Source: Knoellia remsis
Lineage (GTDB): Bacteria > Actinomycetota > Actinomycetes > Actinomycetales > Dermatophilaceae
DNA length: 64,000 nt
Direction of reading: 5' to 3'
Assembly (NCBI RefSeq): GCF_003002895.1
Contig: NZ_PVTI01000001.1
Span: forward strand, 1-64,000
Position 1 is the first letter of the stretch. The number at the start of each line of letters is the position of its first letter. The notes under the pieces were generated by a model. The model was given only the letters and a program-made list of their open reading frames with translations, had not been told where the DNA came from and did no database searches. Of the stretch, positions 8,500 to 17,091 are shown piece by piece. Position numbers and translations under genes: made by a program.

Positions 8500-8909
8500 G
8501 GGACCTCCTCGACACGTCGGTCTGGGTGGAGTTCCTTCGCGGCACCGACTCGCCGGCGAGCCGCTACGTCGAGTCGCGCCTCGTGGCCGAGCCGGCCACG
8601 ATTGCCACGACGGAGGTCATCGCCATGGAGCTGTTGGCGGGGGCATCCGGTGACGACGCCCTGGCCCACGTCGAGCGGCTCGTCGACAGCCTCACCCTCG
8701 TGCGGGTGGTTCCGGCTCTCGACTTCCCCGCGGCGGCGGCCCTGCACCGCCGCGCGAGACGCCAGGGCCGCACGGTGCGTCATCTGAACGACTGTCTCAT
8801 CGCGGCCATCGCCCTGCGGACCGGCAGCGTCGTGGTGCATCGGGACGCCGACTTCGAGGTGCTCGCGGCGACGTCGGGCCTGCAGACCCGGTCGTTCGTC
8901 GACCCCTGA
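8496..8909 (+). CDS. vapC: VapC-family PIN-domain ribonuclease toxin
   Basis: A 137-residue PIN domain. The acidic metal-binding residues are in place: Asp in [13 protein letters not shown], Glu in [12 protein letters not shown], Asp in [12 protein letters not shown] and Asp in [12 protein letters not shown]. VapC toxins are Mg2+-dependent RNases that usually cut tRNA or rRNA and are held inactive by VapB. The GTG start overlaps the vapB stop (GTGA), giving coupled translation. All active-site positions are intact, so the pair looks functional. Confidence 0.9.
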   Translation: MRDLLDTSVWVEFLRGTDSPASRYVESRLVAEPATIATTEVIAMELLAGASGDDALAHVERLVDSLTLVRVVPALDFPAAAALHRRARRQGRTVRHLNDCLIAAIALRTGSVVVHRDADFEVLAATSGLQTRSFVDP

Positions 8910-8977
8910 CGCGCACCCGGCCATGGTGGGTCGAGCACCGCCGCGGGGGAGCGCGTGGTGAGCGGGCGGCATACAAC

Positions 8978-8983
8978 TAGGCT
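8978..8983 (+). promoter_or_regulatory. -10 box of lpdA, leaderless type
   Basis: TAGGCT, 7 nt before the ATG at 8991. The same hexamer at the same spacing precedes dapA. Confidence 0.6.
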
Positions 8984-8990
8984 GATCGGC

Positions 8991-10388
8991 ATGGCTGACT
9001 TCGATGTCGTTGTTCTCGGCGCCGGACCCGGCGGCTACGTCGCGGCGATCCGCGCCTCCCAGCTCGGTCTCAAGGCCGCAGTCGTGGAGTCCAAGTACTG
9101 GGGCGGTGTCTGCCTCAACGTGGGCTGCATCCCCTCCAAGGCGCTCATCAAGAACGCCGACCTCGCGCACACGCTCACCCACGAGAAGGAGAAGTTCGGC
9201 ATCGAGGGCGACGCCACGATGTCGTACGGCCCGACGCACGCGCGCTCGCGCAAGGTCTCCGAGGGCATCGTCAAGGGCGTCCACTTCCTCATGCGCAAGA
9301 ACAAGATCGAGGAGATCGACGGCTGGGGCACCCTGACCAGCCCGACATCGATGGACGTCGCCCTCAACAACGGCGAGAAGCGCTCGATCACCTTCGACAA
9401 CCTCATCCTCGGCGTCGGCGCCGTGACCCGAATGCTCCCCGGCATGGAGGTCTCCAAGAACGTCGTCACCTACGAGGAGCAGATCCTCGACCCCGAACTG
9501 CCCGGCTCGATCGTCATCGCCGGCTCGGGAGCCATCGGCGTCGAGTTCGCCTACGTCATGAAGAACTTCGGTGTCGACGTGACGATCGTCGAGTTCCTCG
9601 ACCGCATGGTGCCGACCGAGGACGCCGACGTGTCCAAGGAGCTGCTCAAGCAGTACAAGAAGCTCGGCGTCAAGGTCATGCTTTCGACCAAGGTCGACGG
9701 CGTCGAGGACACCGGCTCGGGTGTGCGCGTCACGGTGTCGCCGGCCGGAGGTGGGGACTCGCAGGTCCTCGAGGCCGACAAGTTCCTCTCCGCGATCGGC
9801 TTCGCCCCGCGCACCGAGGGCTTCGGCCTCGACGCCACCGGCGTGGAGCTCACCGACAAGGGCGCCATCGCCATCGACGAGTACTGCCGCACCAACGTCC
9901 CGAACGTCTACGCCATCGGCGACTGCACCGGCAAGCTCATGCTCGCCCACGTCGCCGAGGCGCAGGGCGTCGTCGCCGCCGAGACGATCGCCGGCGCCGA
10001 GACGATGCCGGTCGAGTACGACTTCATCCCGCGGGCGACCTACTGCCAACCGCAGATCGGCTCCTTCGGCTACACCGAGGCGCAGGCCAAGGAGAAGGGC
10101 TACGACGTCAAGACCGCGACCTTCCCCTTCAGTGCCAACGGCAAGGCCATGGGGCTCGGCGACACCGTCGGCTTCGTCAAGGTCGTCGCCGACGCCAAGC
10201 ACAACGAGATCCTCGGCGCGCACATGATCGGCCCCGATGTCACCGAGCTGCTGCCGGTCCTCACGACCGCCCAGAAGTGGGACCTCACCGCCGACGAGGT
10301 GTCGCGCAACGTCTTCGCGCACCCGACGCTGTCCGAGGCGGTCAAGGAGGCCGTCGAGGGCATCGCGGGCCACATGATCAACCTCTGA
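8991..10388 (+). CDS. lpdA: Dihydrolipoyl dehydrogenase
   Basis: A 465-residue FAD- and NAD-dependent disulfide oxidoreductase, the E3 subunit that reoxidises lipoyl groups of 2-oxoacid dehydrogenase complexes and the glycine cleavage system. The FAD site is [13 protein letters not shown] (residues about 9-21). The redox disulfide is in [13 protein letters not shown] (about 36-48). The NAD site is [11 protein letters not shown] (about 178). The second FAD motif is VYAIGDCTG, and the C-terminal dimer-interface His-Glu pair is in [11 protein letters not shown]. The ATG at 8991 begins [10 protein letters not shown] and is preceded by a TAGGCT box. Other complex subunits are not nearby. Confidence 0.95.
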   Translation: MADFDVVVLGAGPGGYVAAIRASQLGLKAAVVESKYWGGVCLNVGCIPSKALIKNADLAHTLTHEKEKFGIEGDATMSYGPTHARSRKVSEGIVKGVHFLMRKNKIEEIDGWGTLTSPTSMDVALNNGEKRSITFDNLILGVGAVTRMLPGMEVSKNVVTYEEQILDPELPGSIVIAGSGAIGVEFAYVMKNFGVDVTIVEFLDRMVPTEDADVSKELLKQYKKLGVKVMLSTKVDGVEDTGSGVRVTVSPAGGGDSQVLEADKFLSAIGFAPRTEGFGLDATGVELTDKGAIAIDEYCRTNVPNVYAIGDCTGKLMLAHVAEAQGVVAAETIAGAETMPVEYDFIPRATYCQPQIGSFGYTEAQAKEKGYDVKTATFPFSANGKAMGLGDTVGFVKVVADAKHNEILGAHMIGPDVTELLPVLTTAQKWDLTADEVSRNVFAHPTLSEAVKEAVEGIAGHMINL

Positions 10389-10429
10389 CCCGTGAGCGGC
10401 CTTGTGCCGCAACGGATTTCAAACGTCAG

Positions 10430-10464
10430 GTATGCCGGCCGCGCGCCACGCGCGGCCGGCATAC
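10430..10464. repeat. GTATGCC-type palindrome, copy 2
   Basis: The same 15-bp arms as the copy at 3586-3620, again with a 5-nt loop, 41 nt after the lpdA stop and between convergent genes. A role as transcription terminator is plausible. Confidence 0.8.
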
Positions 10465-10508
10465 TTGTGTTTTCGGGTTCCGCCTGGGAGGCGGCCGTGG
10501 CACACGAT

Positions 10509-10585
10509 GGTTCGCGAACCACGGCCCCGCACGAGAACCGGCTCGATCCGGTCCGCGAGCAACGGGGTGGTTCGCGAACCGGATC
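10509..10585. repeat. Paired 12-bp palindromes and hairpin in a convergent spacer
   Basis: GGTTCGCGAACC occurs at 10509-10520 and 10569-10580, exactly 60 bp apart. GATCCGGTCCGCGA (10545-10558) also pairs with TCGCGAACCGGATC (10572-10585), 13 of 14 positions. The spacer (10389-10600) otherwise holds only the palindrome at 10430-10464. Confidence 0.6.
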
Positions 10586-10600
10586 GGCCAGGCGTCGGCG

Positions 10601-11095
10601 TCAGGCCGGGTTGGCGGCGAGGAAGGCGTCGACCTGGTTGATCGCCGCGGTCGCGCCCTCCTCCACGCCCATGTCGAGGACCTGCTGGAGCGCCTCGGCG
10701 GAGGCGTAGGTGCTCGTGAAGACCGCCGTCGTCCGGCCGTCGGCCTCGGTGAACGCGTAGACGTTCTGCGACACGGGCAGGTCCGGGTTGGGGTTGCCCT
10801 CGCCGTCGGCGAAACCGTCGTCGAAGGTGAACTGCGACGGCGACTCGACGCCGGTGATGTCCCAGTAGCCGCCGAACTTCTCACCCTCGGGGGAGGTCAT
10901 GTAGTACGTCGAGCGGGTGCCGGGGCGCAGCTCGTGGGCGGTGAACGTGGCCGGGTACTCCGGCGGGCCCCAGACCTGCTCGAGCTGGCGCGGGTCCTCG
11001 TAGAGCTTCCAGACCCGCTCCTGCGGGGCGGCGAACTCCGCGGTGATGGTGAGCGTGCGGGTGTCGGTGTCCTTGGTGATGCCGGTGACGGGCAT
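10601..11095 (-). CDS. SRPBCC (AHSA1-type) domain protein
   Basis: A 164-residue START-like helix-grip protein of the Aha1/SRPBCC group: ITAEFAAPQERVWKLYEDPRQLEQVWGPPEYP, then a beta-rich middle and a C-terminal helix (ALQQVLDMGVEEGATAAINQVDAFL). These bind hydrophobic ligands; no substrate can be named. It lies 1 nt after the ArsR gene on the same strand. The pairing of an ArsR regulator with an AHSA1 protein is very common in actinobacteria and suggests co-regulation from the operator at 11488-11511. Confidence 0.88.
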   Translation of the reverse strand: MPVTGITKDTDTRTLTITAEFAAPQERVWKLYEDPRQLEQVWGPPEYPATFTAHELRPGTRSTYYMTSPEGEKFGGYWDITGVESPSQFTFDDGFADGEGNPNPDLPVSQNVYAFTEADGRTTAVFTSTYASAEALQQVLDMGVEEGATAAINQVDAFLAANPA

Positions 11096-11096
11096 G

Positions 11097-11480
11097 TCAC
11101 TTCTCCTTGGGTGTGGGTGTGGGTGATGGGGGTGCGGTGGGGGAGGTGGTGTCCGGGTCGGCGCCGAGGAGGGCGTCGATCCGGTCGATACGGCCGCGCC
11201 ACACGGCCTCGAGCTCGTCGAGCATCGAGGTCACGGAGCGCACCGCGTCCACGTCGCCACTGGCGAGCTGCTCACGGCCGGAACGCCGTTTCGTCAGCAG
11301 GCCGGCCTTCTCGAGGACGGCGACGTGCTTCTGGACGGCGGCGAAGCTCATGTCGTACTTCGCTGCCAGGGCCGAGACGGAGTGCTCACCGGCGAGGACG
11401 CGGCGCAGGATGTCGCGCCGGGTCCGGTCGGAGAGCGCGTGGAACAGGGCGTCGGCCCGGTCCTCGCTCGTCTGGCTCAT
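11097..11480 (-). CDS. ArsR-family winged-helix regulator
   Basis: A 127-residue HTH protein. The winged helix spans about residues 8-85 (FHALSDRTRRDILRRVLAGEHSVSALAAKYDMSFAAVQKHV is the HTH region), and the tail is Pro- and Thr-rich. No metal-binding Cys motif is present, so this is not a metal sensor of the classical kind. The ATG at 11480 is preferred over an upstream GTG at 11495, which lies in the operator. It precedes the SRPBCC gene by 1 nt and probably represses both genes. Confidence 0.88.
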   Translation of the reverse strand: MSQTSEDRADALFHALSDRTRRDILRRVLAGEHSVSALAAKYDMSFAAVQKHVAVLEKAGLLTKRRSGREQLASGDVDAVRSVTSMLDELEAVWRGRIDRIDALLGADPDTTSPTAPPSPTPTPKEK

Positions 11481-11487
11481 GACCACG

Positions 11488-11511
11488 ACATACAACCAAA
11501 CGGTTGTATGT
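11488..11511. promoter_or_regulatory. Operator of the ArsR-SRPBCC pair
   Basis: A perfect 10-bp inverted repeat, ACATACAACC and GGTTGTATGT, with a 4-nt AAAC centre, just upstream of the ArsR start. It is AT-rich against the GC-rich background and is the expected autoregulatory site. It also lies 21 bp before the -10 box of the divergent amidohydrolase gene and could affect that too. Confidence 0.75.
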
Positions 11512-11531
11512 TGTCAACCCCCTGTGCGACC

Positions 11532-11537
11532 TAGAGT
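11532..11537 (+). promoter_or_regulatory. -10 box of the amidohydrolase gene, leaderless type
   Basis: TAGAGT, 6 nt before the GTG at 11544. Confidence 0.55.
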
Positions 11538-11543
11538 TGCGCC

Positions 11544-13067
11544 GTGACCCAGACCTCCCTGCTCATTCGCGGCGCCCGGCTCGTCCCGGTCGGGGGAGTG
11601 CCCGCTCCCCGTGACGGTGGGCCGCTCGACGTGCGCGTCGTCGGCGGCCGCGTCACGGACGTCGCGACCGGGCTGCGCGCGGAGAGCGCCGACGAGGTCC
11701 TCGAGGCCGACGGCCGGTGGCTGATGCCGGGGCTGTGGGACCAGCACGTGCACTTCGGCCAGTGGGCGGCCAGCGCCTCGCGGCTCGACCTCTCCGGGAC
11801 GGAGAGCGCCGACGAGGTCGTGCGTTGCGTCGCGGCCGAGGTCGATGCCCGCGCGGGAGGAGCGCCGGGCACCGTCCTGCAGGCCTACGGTCACCGCACC
11901 GGTGCCTGGTCACGCCAGCCGACCGTCGCCGAGCTCGACGCCGTGACCGGCGACCTCCCCGTCGTGCTCATCAGCGGCGACGCCCACCACGGCTGGCTCA
12001 ACAGTGCAGCGCTGCGTCTGCTCGACCTGTCGCTGCGCGACACCGTCGTCGAGGAGAACGAGTGGTTCGCGAGCTTCGCGCGGCTCGAGGAGGTGACCCG
12101 GTCCATGCAGGACCGGCGGACGGCATACGCGAAGGCCCTCGACGCTGCGCTGCGGCGCGGCGTCGTCGGTGTCGCCGAGATGGAGTGGGCCGACAACGCG
12201 GACGAATGGGTGGAGCGGTCCGCGTCCGGGCTCGCCCCGCTGCGCGTCCGCACGGCGACGTATGCCGTCGGGCTCGCCGAGACGATCGCCGCCGGGCGGC
12301 GGACCGGTCAGGTCCTCGACGAGGCCGGGCTCGTCACCATGGGCCCGCTCAAGATCATCAGCGACGGGTCGCTCAACACCCGCACGGCCTGGTGTCACGA
12401 GCCCTACGTGGGCGGTGAGGAGCTCGATGCCCCCCGCGGTCGGCCCAACAACAGCCCGGCCGAGCTCGTCGAGCTGCTCGCCACGGCGACCGCCCACGGA
12501 CTCGATGTCGCCGTCCACGCCATCGGCGACGCCGCGGTCGACTCGGCGCTCGATGCCTTCTCGCACACCGGTGCTCGCGGGTCGATCGAGCACGCACAGC
12601 TCGTCGCCGCCGGCGCCGTGGACCGCATGGCGCGCCTCGGTGTCGTCGCCAGCGTGCAGCCGAGCCACCTCCTCGACGACCGCGACGTGACCCAGCAGTG
12701 CTGGCCCGACCGGGCCGACCGGTGCTTCCCGCTGCGCTCGATGCTCGACGCCGGCGTGCGGCTGGCGCTGGGGTCCGACGCGCCCGTCGCGCCGCTCGAC
12801 CCGTGGGAGTCGATGGCCGCTGCCGTGCACCGCAGCGCCGACGAGCGGGAACCGTGGAACGTCGCCGAGTCGCTCACCGTGGCCGAGGCCCTCGCCGCGA
12901 GCACGGACGGTGCGTCGACGGTGGCGGCAGGCAGTCGGGGAGACCTCCTCCTCGTCGACGAGGACCCCTTCGCCGCCGGCGACGCAGGCCCCGCGGCGGC
13001 GGGACACCTCCGGGCGGTCACCGTGGCGGCGACCATCGTCAACGGGGTCGTGCGCCACCGCGCCTGA
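11544..13067 (+). CDS. Amidohydrolase family protein (YtcJ-like)
   Basis: A 507-residue metal-dependent hydrolase of the amidohydrolase_3 group. The beta-sandwich N-terminus (LLIRGARLVPVGG) leads into the TIM barrel, with the metal motif HVH in MPGLWDQHVHFG (about residue 67). Later barrel residues are in AVHAIGDAAVDSALDAF, SIEHAQLV and LGSDAPVAPLDPW. YtcJ-like enzymes hydrolyse exocyclic amide or ester bonds, but the substrate is not predictable. The GTG start is supported by the TAGAGT box 6 nt upstream. It is divergent from the ArsR gene. Confidence 0.85.
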   Translation: MTQTSLLIRGARLVPVGGVPAPRDGGPLDVRVVGGRVTDVATGLRAESADEVLEADGRWLMPGLWDQHVHFGQWAASASRLDLSGTESADEVVRCVAAEVDARAGGAPGTVLQAYGHRTGAWSRQPTVAELDAVTGDLPVVLISGDAHHGWLNSAALRLLDLSLRDTVVEENEWFASFARLEEVTRSMQDRRTAYAKALDAALRRGVVGVAEMEWADNADEWVERSASGLAPLRVRTATYAVGLAETIAAGRRTGQVLDEAGLVTMGPLKIISDGSLNTRTAWCHEPYVGGEELDAPRGRPNNSPAELVELLATATAHGLDVAVHAIGDAAVDSALDAFSHTGARGSIEHAQLVAAGAVDRMARLGVVASVQPSHLLDDRDVTQQCWPDRADRCFPLRSMLDAGVRLALGSDAPVAPLDPWESMAAAVHRSADEREPWNVAESLTVAEALAASTDGASTVAAGSRGDLLLVDEDPFAAGDAGPAAAGHLRAVTVAATIVNGVVRHRA

Positions 13068-13105
13068 GGGAGGCCGTGACGGAGCCAGAGGGGCTGAGTC
13101 GGCCG

Positions 13106-13121
13106 AGGACTGACTAGTCCT
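13106..13121. other. Short hairpin downstream of the amidohydrolase gene
   Basis: AGGACT and AGTCCT form a 6-bp stem with a GACT loop, 39 nt after the stop codon. It could be a weak terminator. Nothing else is evident between it and the next gene apart from that gene's ribosome binding site. Confidence 0.35.
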
Positions 13122-13296
13122 TGGCAACGGTCCGGGCATGGCTCACCTCGGTCGGCTCATGGCCCGCCAGTCATGGGCCGTCGCGGCACCACCGCATCAA
13201 TAGCGAGCCATATCCCCGCAAAGGCGGGCTGTCGAGTTGTCCGCGGGTGTTGCGTTTGGGTCGACTGCAGTGAACGTCAAGACAGGAGAAGTCGAC

Positions 13297-13845
13297 ATGA
13301 CTGAAGTTCGATCCGCGCTGCCCAGCCGGCGCACCATCGCCATGGGGGCCGCGTGGAGTGTGCCCGTGATGGCCGTCGCCGCCGCCGCACCCGCGCTCGC
13401 AGCGTCAGCGCCGGGGCCGACCGCCGTGCTCGGCGAAGCGTGCAAGTCGCCCGGCGGCTCGTGCAAGGTCTTCGTCAAGGGCTACATCTTCGAGATCACC
13501 ATCGTCAACAACACGCCCGAGACGGTGTGGCTCTATGACGACATCGTGATCACCGACGACAGCCCCTCCATCGACCTCGCCTTCGCCCAGGCGATCGACC
13601 CGGCCACCGGCGAGACGGTCGACTTCCCGGTGCGGCTCGATCCCGGCGACTCGGTCACCTTCATCCTCAACGCGTCGAGCAGCGACTCGGCGAACCAGCA
13701 GGGCGTCACGGTCACGGCATCCATCCCGTGGGGGCACTCGTCCGTGGAGGGCGGCGACCCGGACAACCACGCGCCCATCATGGCGGTCAAGACCTACCCG
13801 GCGACCCCGCCCACCTGCGGCATCAAGCTGCCCCCGGGCTGCTGA
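13297..13845 (+). CDS. Small exported protein with an SRR...GAAWS leader
   Basis: A 182-residue protein with no family I recognise. The N-terminus (SRRTIAMGAAWSVPVMAVAAA, ending APALAAS) is an export signal with a paired-arginine start, possibly Tat-type. The mature part is beta-rich and acidic (ITIVNNTPETVWLYDDIVITDD; DPGDSVTFILNASSSD), resembling a single Ig- or CalX-like surface domain. It has four Cys, two near each end of the mature chain. Start: ATG 13297 after the ribosome binding site AGGAG; an upstream in-frame GTG would place the leader internally. The leader matches that of the Cys-rich protein at 31888 nearly residue for residue. Confidence 0.75.
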   Translation: MTEVRSALPSRRTIAMGAAWSVPVMAVAAAAPALAASAPGPTAVLGEACKSPGGSCKVFVKGYIFEITIVNNTPETVWLYDDIVITDDSPSIDLAFAQAIDPATGETVDFPVRLDPGDSVTFILNASSSDSANQQGVTVTASIPWGHSSVEGGDPDNHAPIMAVKTYPATPPTCGIKLPPGC

Positions 13846-14000
13846 GGGCTCCCGAGCGCGACTCCAACCGCACTGATTAGGGCGGTCCTCACGGCGCTGG
13901 TAGCCTTGTCCCGCCGTGAGAACCGGCCGCGGACTTCAGAGAGCCCCGGTGAACCAGCCCGGGAGCGCCGCGCAATCGAGTGAGAAGGAGTCAGTCGCCC

Positions 14001-14270
14001 ATGCCTTTGGACGCAGACGTCAAGAAGAAGATCATGTCCGAGTACGCCACGACCGAGGGCGACACGGGCTCCCCGGAGGTCCAGATCGCGCTCCTCACGC
14101 AGCGCATCAAGGACCTGACCGAGCACTCGCGTCAGCACAAGCACGACCACCACAGCCGTCGTGGTCTGCTGCTGCTCGTCGGCCGTCGCCGCCGCCTGCT
14201 GCGCTACCTCGAGAGCATCGACATCGAGCGCTACCGCTCGCTGATCAAGAAGCTCGGTCTGCGTCGCTGA
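14001..14270 (+). CDS. rpsO: 30S ribosomal protein S15
   Basis: An 89-residue S15 protein, full length for the family, with the RNA-binding signature [20 protein letters not shown] and the basic helix [14 protein letters not shown]. It binds 16S rRNA in the platform of the small subunit. Start: ATG 14001, preceded by GAAGGAG (13982-13988). A likely -10 element TAGCCT lies about 100 nt upstream, so the message has a leader, where S15 autoregulation occurs in other bacteria. pnp follows. Confidence 0.97.
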   Translation: MPLDADVKKKIMSEYATTEGDTGSPEVQIALLTQRIKDLTEHSRQHKHDHHSRRGLLLLVGRRRRLLRYLESIDIERYRSLIKKLGLRR

Positions 14271-14287
14271 CCCCCGGATTTCCGTCG

Positions 14288-14320
14288 GAGCGGTCCTCCA
14301 CACCAGGAGGGCCGCTCTTT
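14288..14320 (+). terminator. rpsO terminator
   Basis: GAGCGGTCCTCC (14288-14299) pairs with GGAGGGCCGCTC (14306-14317), 12 bp with one G-U, followed by TTT. Some read-through into pnp is likely, as in other rpsO-pnp operons. The pnp leader (14321-14440) shows no other strong structure. Confidence 0.8.
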
Positions 14321-14440
14321 CGGATGTGTAGGACCACAACTTCACACCGCACAACTTCATAGCGACAGCACCACCAGAAGCACGCCCGTGCACAACGACG
14401 ATGCACGCGGTTCGTTGGAATCAAGAGAAAAGGAGGACCC

Positions 14441-16873
14441 ATGGAGGGTCCTGAGATCACCTTCGCCGAAGCCACCATCGACAACGGCTCGTTCGGCACC
14501 CGCACCGTCCGGTTCGAGACCGGACGCCTGGCCAAGCAGGCCGGAGGCGCCGTCAGCGCCTACCTGGACGAGGACACGATGCTCCTCTCCACCACCACCG
14601 CCGGGAAGTCCCCCCGTGAGGGCTTCGACTTCTTCCCGCTGACCGTCGACGTCGAAGAGCGCATGTATGCCGCGGGCAAGATCCCCGGGTCGTTCTTCCG
14701 TCGCGAGGGTCGCCCCTCGACCGAGGCGATCCTCACCTGCCGTCTCATCGACCGCCCGCTGCGCCCCACCTTCAAGAAGGGTCTGCGCAACGAGGTCCAG
14801 GTCGTCATCACCGTTCTCGCGCTCAACCCGGACACGCAGTACGACGTGCTCGCGATCAACGCCGCGTCGGCCTCCACGCAGATCTCCGGTCTGCCGTTCT
14901 CCGGCCCGATCGGTGCGACGCGCATCTCGCTCATCGACGGCCAGTGGGTCGCGTTCCCGCAGTTCTCCGACATCGAGCGCTCGACGTTCGACATGGTCGT
15001 CGCCGGCCGCATCGCCGGTGACGACGTGGCCATCATGATGGTCGAGGCCGAGGCCACCGAGAGCACCTGGGACCTGGTCAAGAACCAGGGCAAGCAGGCT
15101 CCGACCGAGGAGGTCGTCGCCGAGGGTCTCGAGGCCGCGAAGGGCTTCATCCGGGTCCTCTGCGAGGCCCAGGCCGAGCTCGCCGAGAAGGCTGCCAAGC
15201 CGGTCGAGGAGTTCCCGATCTTCCTCGACTACGAGGACGACGTCTACGCAGCGGTCGAGGCCGCCGCCTCCGAGGACGCCGCTGCCGCCCTGCAGATCGC
15301 GGGCAAGCAGGAGCGCGAGGACCGGCTCGACGAGATCAAGTCGGCGCTGCACCTCAAGCTCGTCGGCGACTACGACCCCAAGGCGGAGACGGGCACCACC
15401 GGTGACTTCGTCGGCCGCGAGAAGGAGGTCTCGGCGGCATACCGCGCGCTGCAGAAGAAGCTCGTCCGCGAGCGCATCCTGCGCGACAAGGTCCGCATCG
15501 ACGGCCGCGGCCTGGCCGACATCCGCGCCCTCTCGGCCGAGGTCGAGGTGCTTCCGCGGGTCCACGGTTCGGCGCTGTTCGAGCGTGGCGAGACGCAGAT
15601 CCTCGGCGTCACGACGCTGAACATGCTCCGCATGGAGCAGCAGCTCGACACCCTCTCGCCGGTGACGCGCAAGCGCTACATGCACAACTACAACTTCCCG
15701 CCGTTCTCCACCGGTGAGACCGGCCGCGTGGGCTCGCCCAAGCGCCGCGAGATCGGCCACGGCGCGCTCGCCGAGCGGGCGCTCATGCCGGTGCTGCCGA
15801 CGCGCGAGGAGTTCCCCTACGCGATCCGCCAGGTGTCCGAGGCCCTCGGCTCCAACGGCTCGACGTCGATGGGTTCGGTCTGCGCCTCGACCCTGTCGAT
15901 GCTCAACGCCGGTGTGCCGCTGCGCGCCCCGGTCGCCGGCATCGCGATGGGTCTGGTGTCCGCGGAGGTCGATGGTCAGACGCAGTACGCCGCGCTGACC
16001 GACATCCTCGGTGCCGAGGACGCCTTCGGTGACATGGACTTCAAGGTCGCCGGCACGCGCGAGTTCGTCACGGCCATCCAGCTCGACACCAAGCTCGACG
16101 GCATCCCCGCCGACGTCCTCGGTGGCGCGCTGACCCAGGCTCGTGAGGCCCGGTTCCACATCCTCGACGTCATGAACGAGGCCATCGACGCGCCCGACGA
16201 GATGAGCCCCTTCGCTCCTCGCGTCATCGCCGTCAAGGTCCCGGTCGACAAGATCGGTGAGGTCATCGGCCCGAAGGGCAAGATGATCAACCAGATCCAG
16301 GAGGACACCGGCGCCGACATCTCCATCGAGGACGACGGCACCGTCTACATCGGCGCGACCGACGGTCCGTCGGCGGAGGCGGCCCGCGCGGCGATCAACG
16401 CCATCGCGAACCCGCAGATGCCCGAGATCGGCGAGCGCTTCCTCGGCACCGTCGTCAAGACGACGACCTTCGGAGCGTTCGTCTCGCTGCTGCCCGGCAA
16501 GGACGGCCTGCTGCACATCTCCGAGGTGCGCAAGCTCGTCGGCGGCAAGCGGATCGACGCGGTCGAGGACGTCCTCTCGGTCGGCCAGAAGGTCCAGGTC
16601 GAGCTCAAGGAGATCGACCCGCGCGGCAAGCTCTCGCTCGCCGCGGTCCTCGCCGAGGGCGAGGGCGGTTCCGAGGCATCGTCGGCTCCTGCCGGTGACG
16701 CTCCGGCGTCCGAGGGCGACGCTGGCTCGAGCGACGACGCCGGCTCCGGTGAGGCCGGCGACGACAGCAACGGCGGCGAGGAGCGCGGCGAGCGTCGCCA
16801 GCGCAACCGTCGGCGTGGCGGTCGCGGTCGCGGCCAGCGCTCCGAGGCTTCCGAGGGCCAGCGCGACGAGTGA
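14441..16873 (+). CDS. pnp: Polyribonucleotide nucleotidyltransferase (PNPase)
   Basis: An 810-residue phosphorolytic 3'-5' exoribonuclease that also makes RNA tails; in actinobacteria it shares RNA turnover with RNase J, encoded here at 29908. Two RNase PH-like domains flank an all-helical linker (about residues 230-330). The second RNase PH domain has the active-site region [22 protein letters not shown]. Then come a KH domain ([13 protein letters not shown]) and an S1 domain ([20 protein letters not shown]). The last 60 residues are disordered: acidic, then basic ([13 protein letters not shown]), probably contacting RNA or partners. The ATG at 14441 follows AGGAGG at 14431. Confidence 0.96.
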   Translation: MEGPEITFAEATIDNGSFGTRTVRFETGRLAKQAGGAVSAYLDEDTMLLSTTTAGKSPREGFDFFPLTVDVEERMYAAGKIPGSFFRREGRPSTEAILTCRLIDRPLRPTFKKGLRNEVQVVITVLALNPDTQYDVLAINAASASTQISGLPFSGPIGATRISLIDGQWVAFPQFSDIERSTFDMVVAGRIAGDDVAIMMVEAEATESTWDLVKNQGKQAPTEEVVAEGLEAAKGFIRVLCEAQAELAEKAAKPVEEFPIFLDYEDDVYAAVEAAASEDAAAALQIAGKQEREDRLDEIKSALHLKLVGDYDPKAETGTTGDFVGREKEVSAAYRALQKKLVRERILRDKVRIDGRGLADIRALSAEVEVLPRVHGSALFERGETQILGVTTLNMLRMEQQLDTLSPVTRKRYMHNYNFPPFSTGETGRVGSPKRREIGHGALAERALMPVLPTREEFPYAIRQVSEALGSNGSTSMGSVCASTLSMLNAGVPLRAPVAGIAMGLVSAEVDGQTQYAALTDILGAEDAFGDMDFKVAGTREFVTAIQLDTKLDGIPADVLGGALTQAREARFHILDVMNEAIDAPDEMSPFAPRVIAVKVPVDKIGEVIGPKGKMINQIQEDTGADISIEDDGTVYIGATDGPSAEAARAAINAIANPQMPEIGERFLGTVVKTTTFGAFVSLLPGKDGLLHISEVRKLVGGKRIDAVEDVLSVGQKVQVELKEIDPRGKLSLAAVLAEGEGGSEASSAPAGDAPASEGDAGSSDDAGSGEAGDDSNGGEERGERRQRNRRRGGRGRGQRSEASEGQRDE

Positions 16874-16896
16874 CCTGACGGTCCCACGCAGGTGAC

Positions 16897-16933
16897 GGGG
16901 CGGCATACCGAGATGTCCTCGGTATGCCGCCCC
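16897..16933. terminator. pnp terminator built from the GTATGCC word
   Basis: A perfect 16-bp stem, GGGGCGGCATACCGAG (16897-16912) with CTCGGTATGCCGCCCC (16918-16933), and a 5-nt loop, 23 nt after the pnp stop. There is no U-tract, as is common for actinobacterial terminators. Both arms contain the over-represented 7-mer. Confidence 0.8.
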
Positions 16934-17054
16934 TCGCCATGTCCGGTCCCTGATCGTGGTGGGGGTCTCGCGTGGTCGGTATGCCGCTCGCGGCCGTGCC
17001 CCCTCTCGCCGTGCGCTCACGCAGGGTGGATCTGTCCCGCGGGCGCTCCCGACG

Positions 17055-17060
17055 TAGGGT
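17055..17060 (+). promoter_or_regulatory. Likely -10 box of the Ser/Thr kinase gene
   Basis: TAGGGT, 31 nt before the GTG at 17092. Here a short leader and a ribosome binding site (GGGAAGG) follow. Confidence 0.4.
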
Positions 17061-17091
17061 GACAAGGCTGCTGTCACAAGGGAAGGACATC

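Noticed and set aside
8091-10412. 773-codon minus-strand frame across mrdA, vapBC and lpdA
   Set aside because: It spans four supported genes on the other strand and has antisense composition.
14357-17077. 906-codon minus-strand frame opposite pnp
   Set aside because: Shadow of pnp; Asp/Leu/Arg/His-rich with no recognisable motif.
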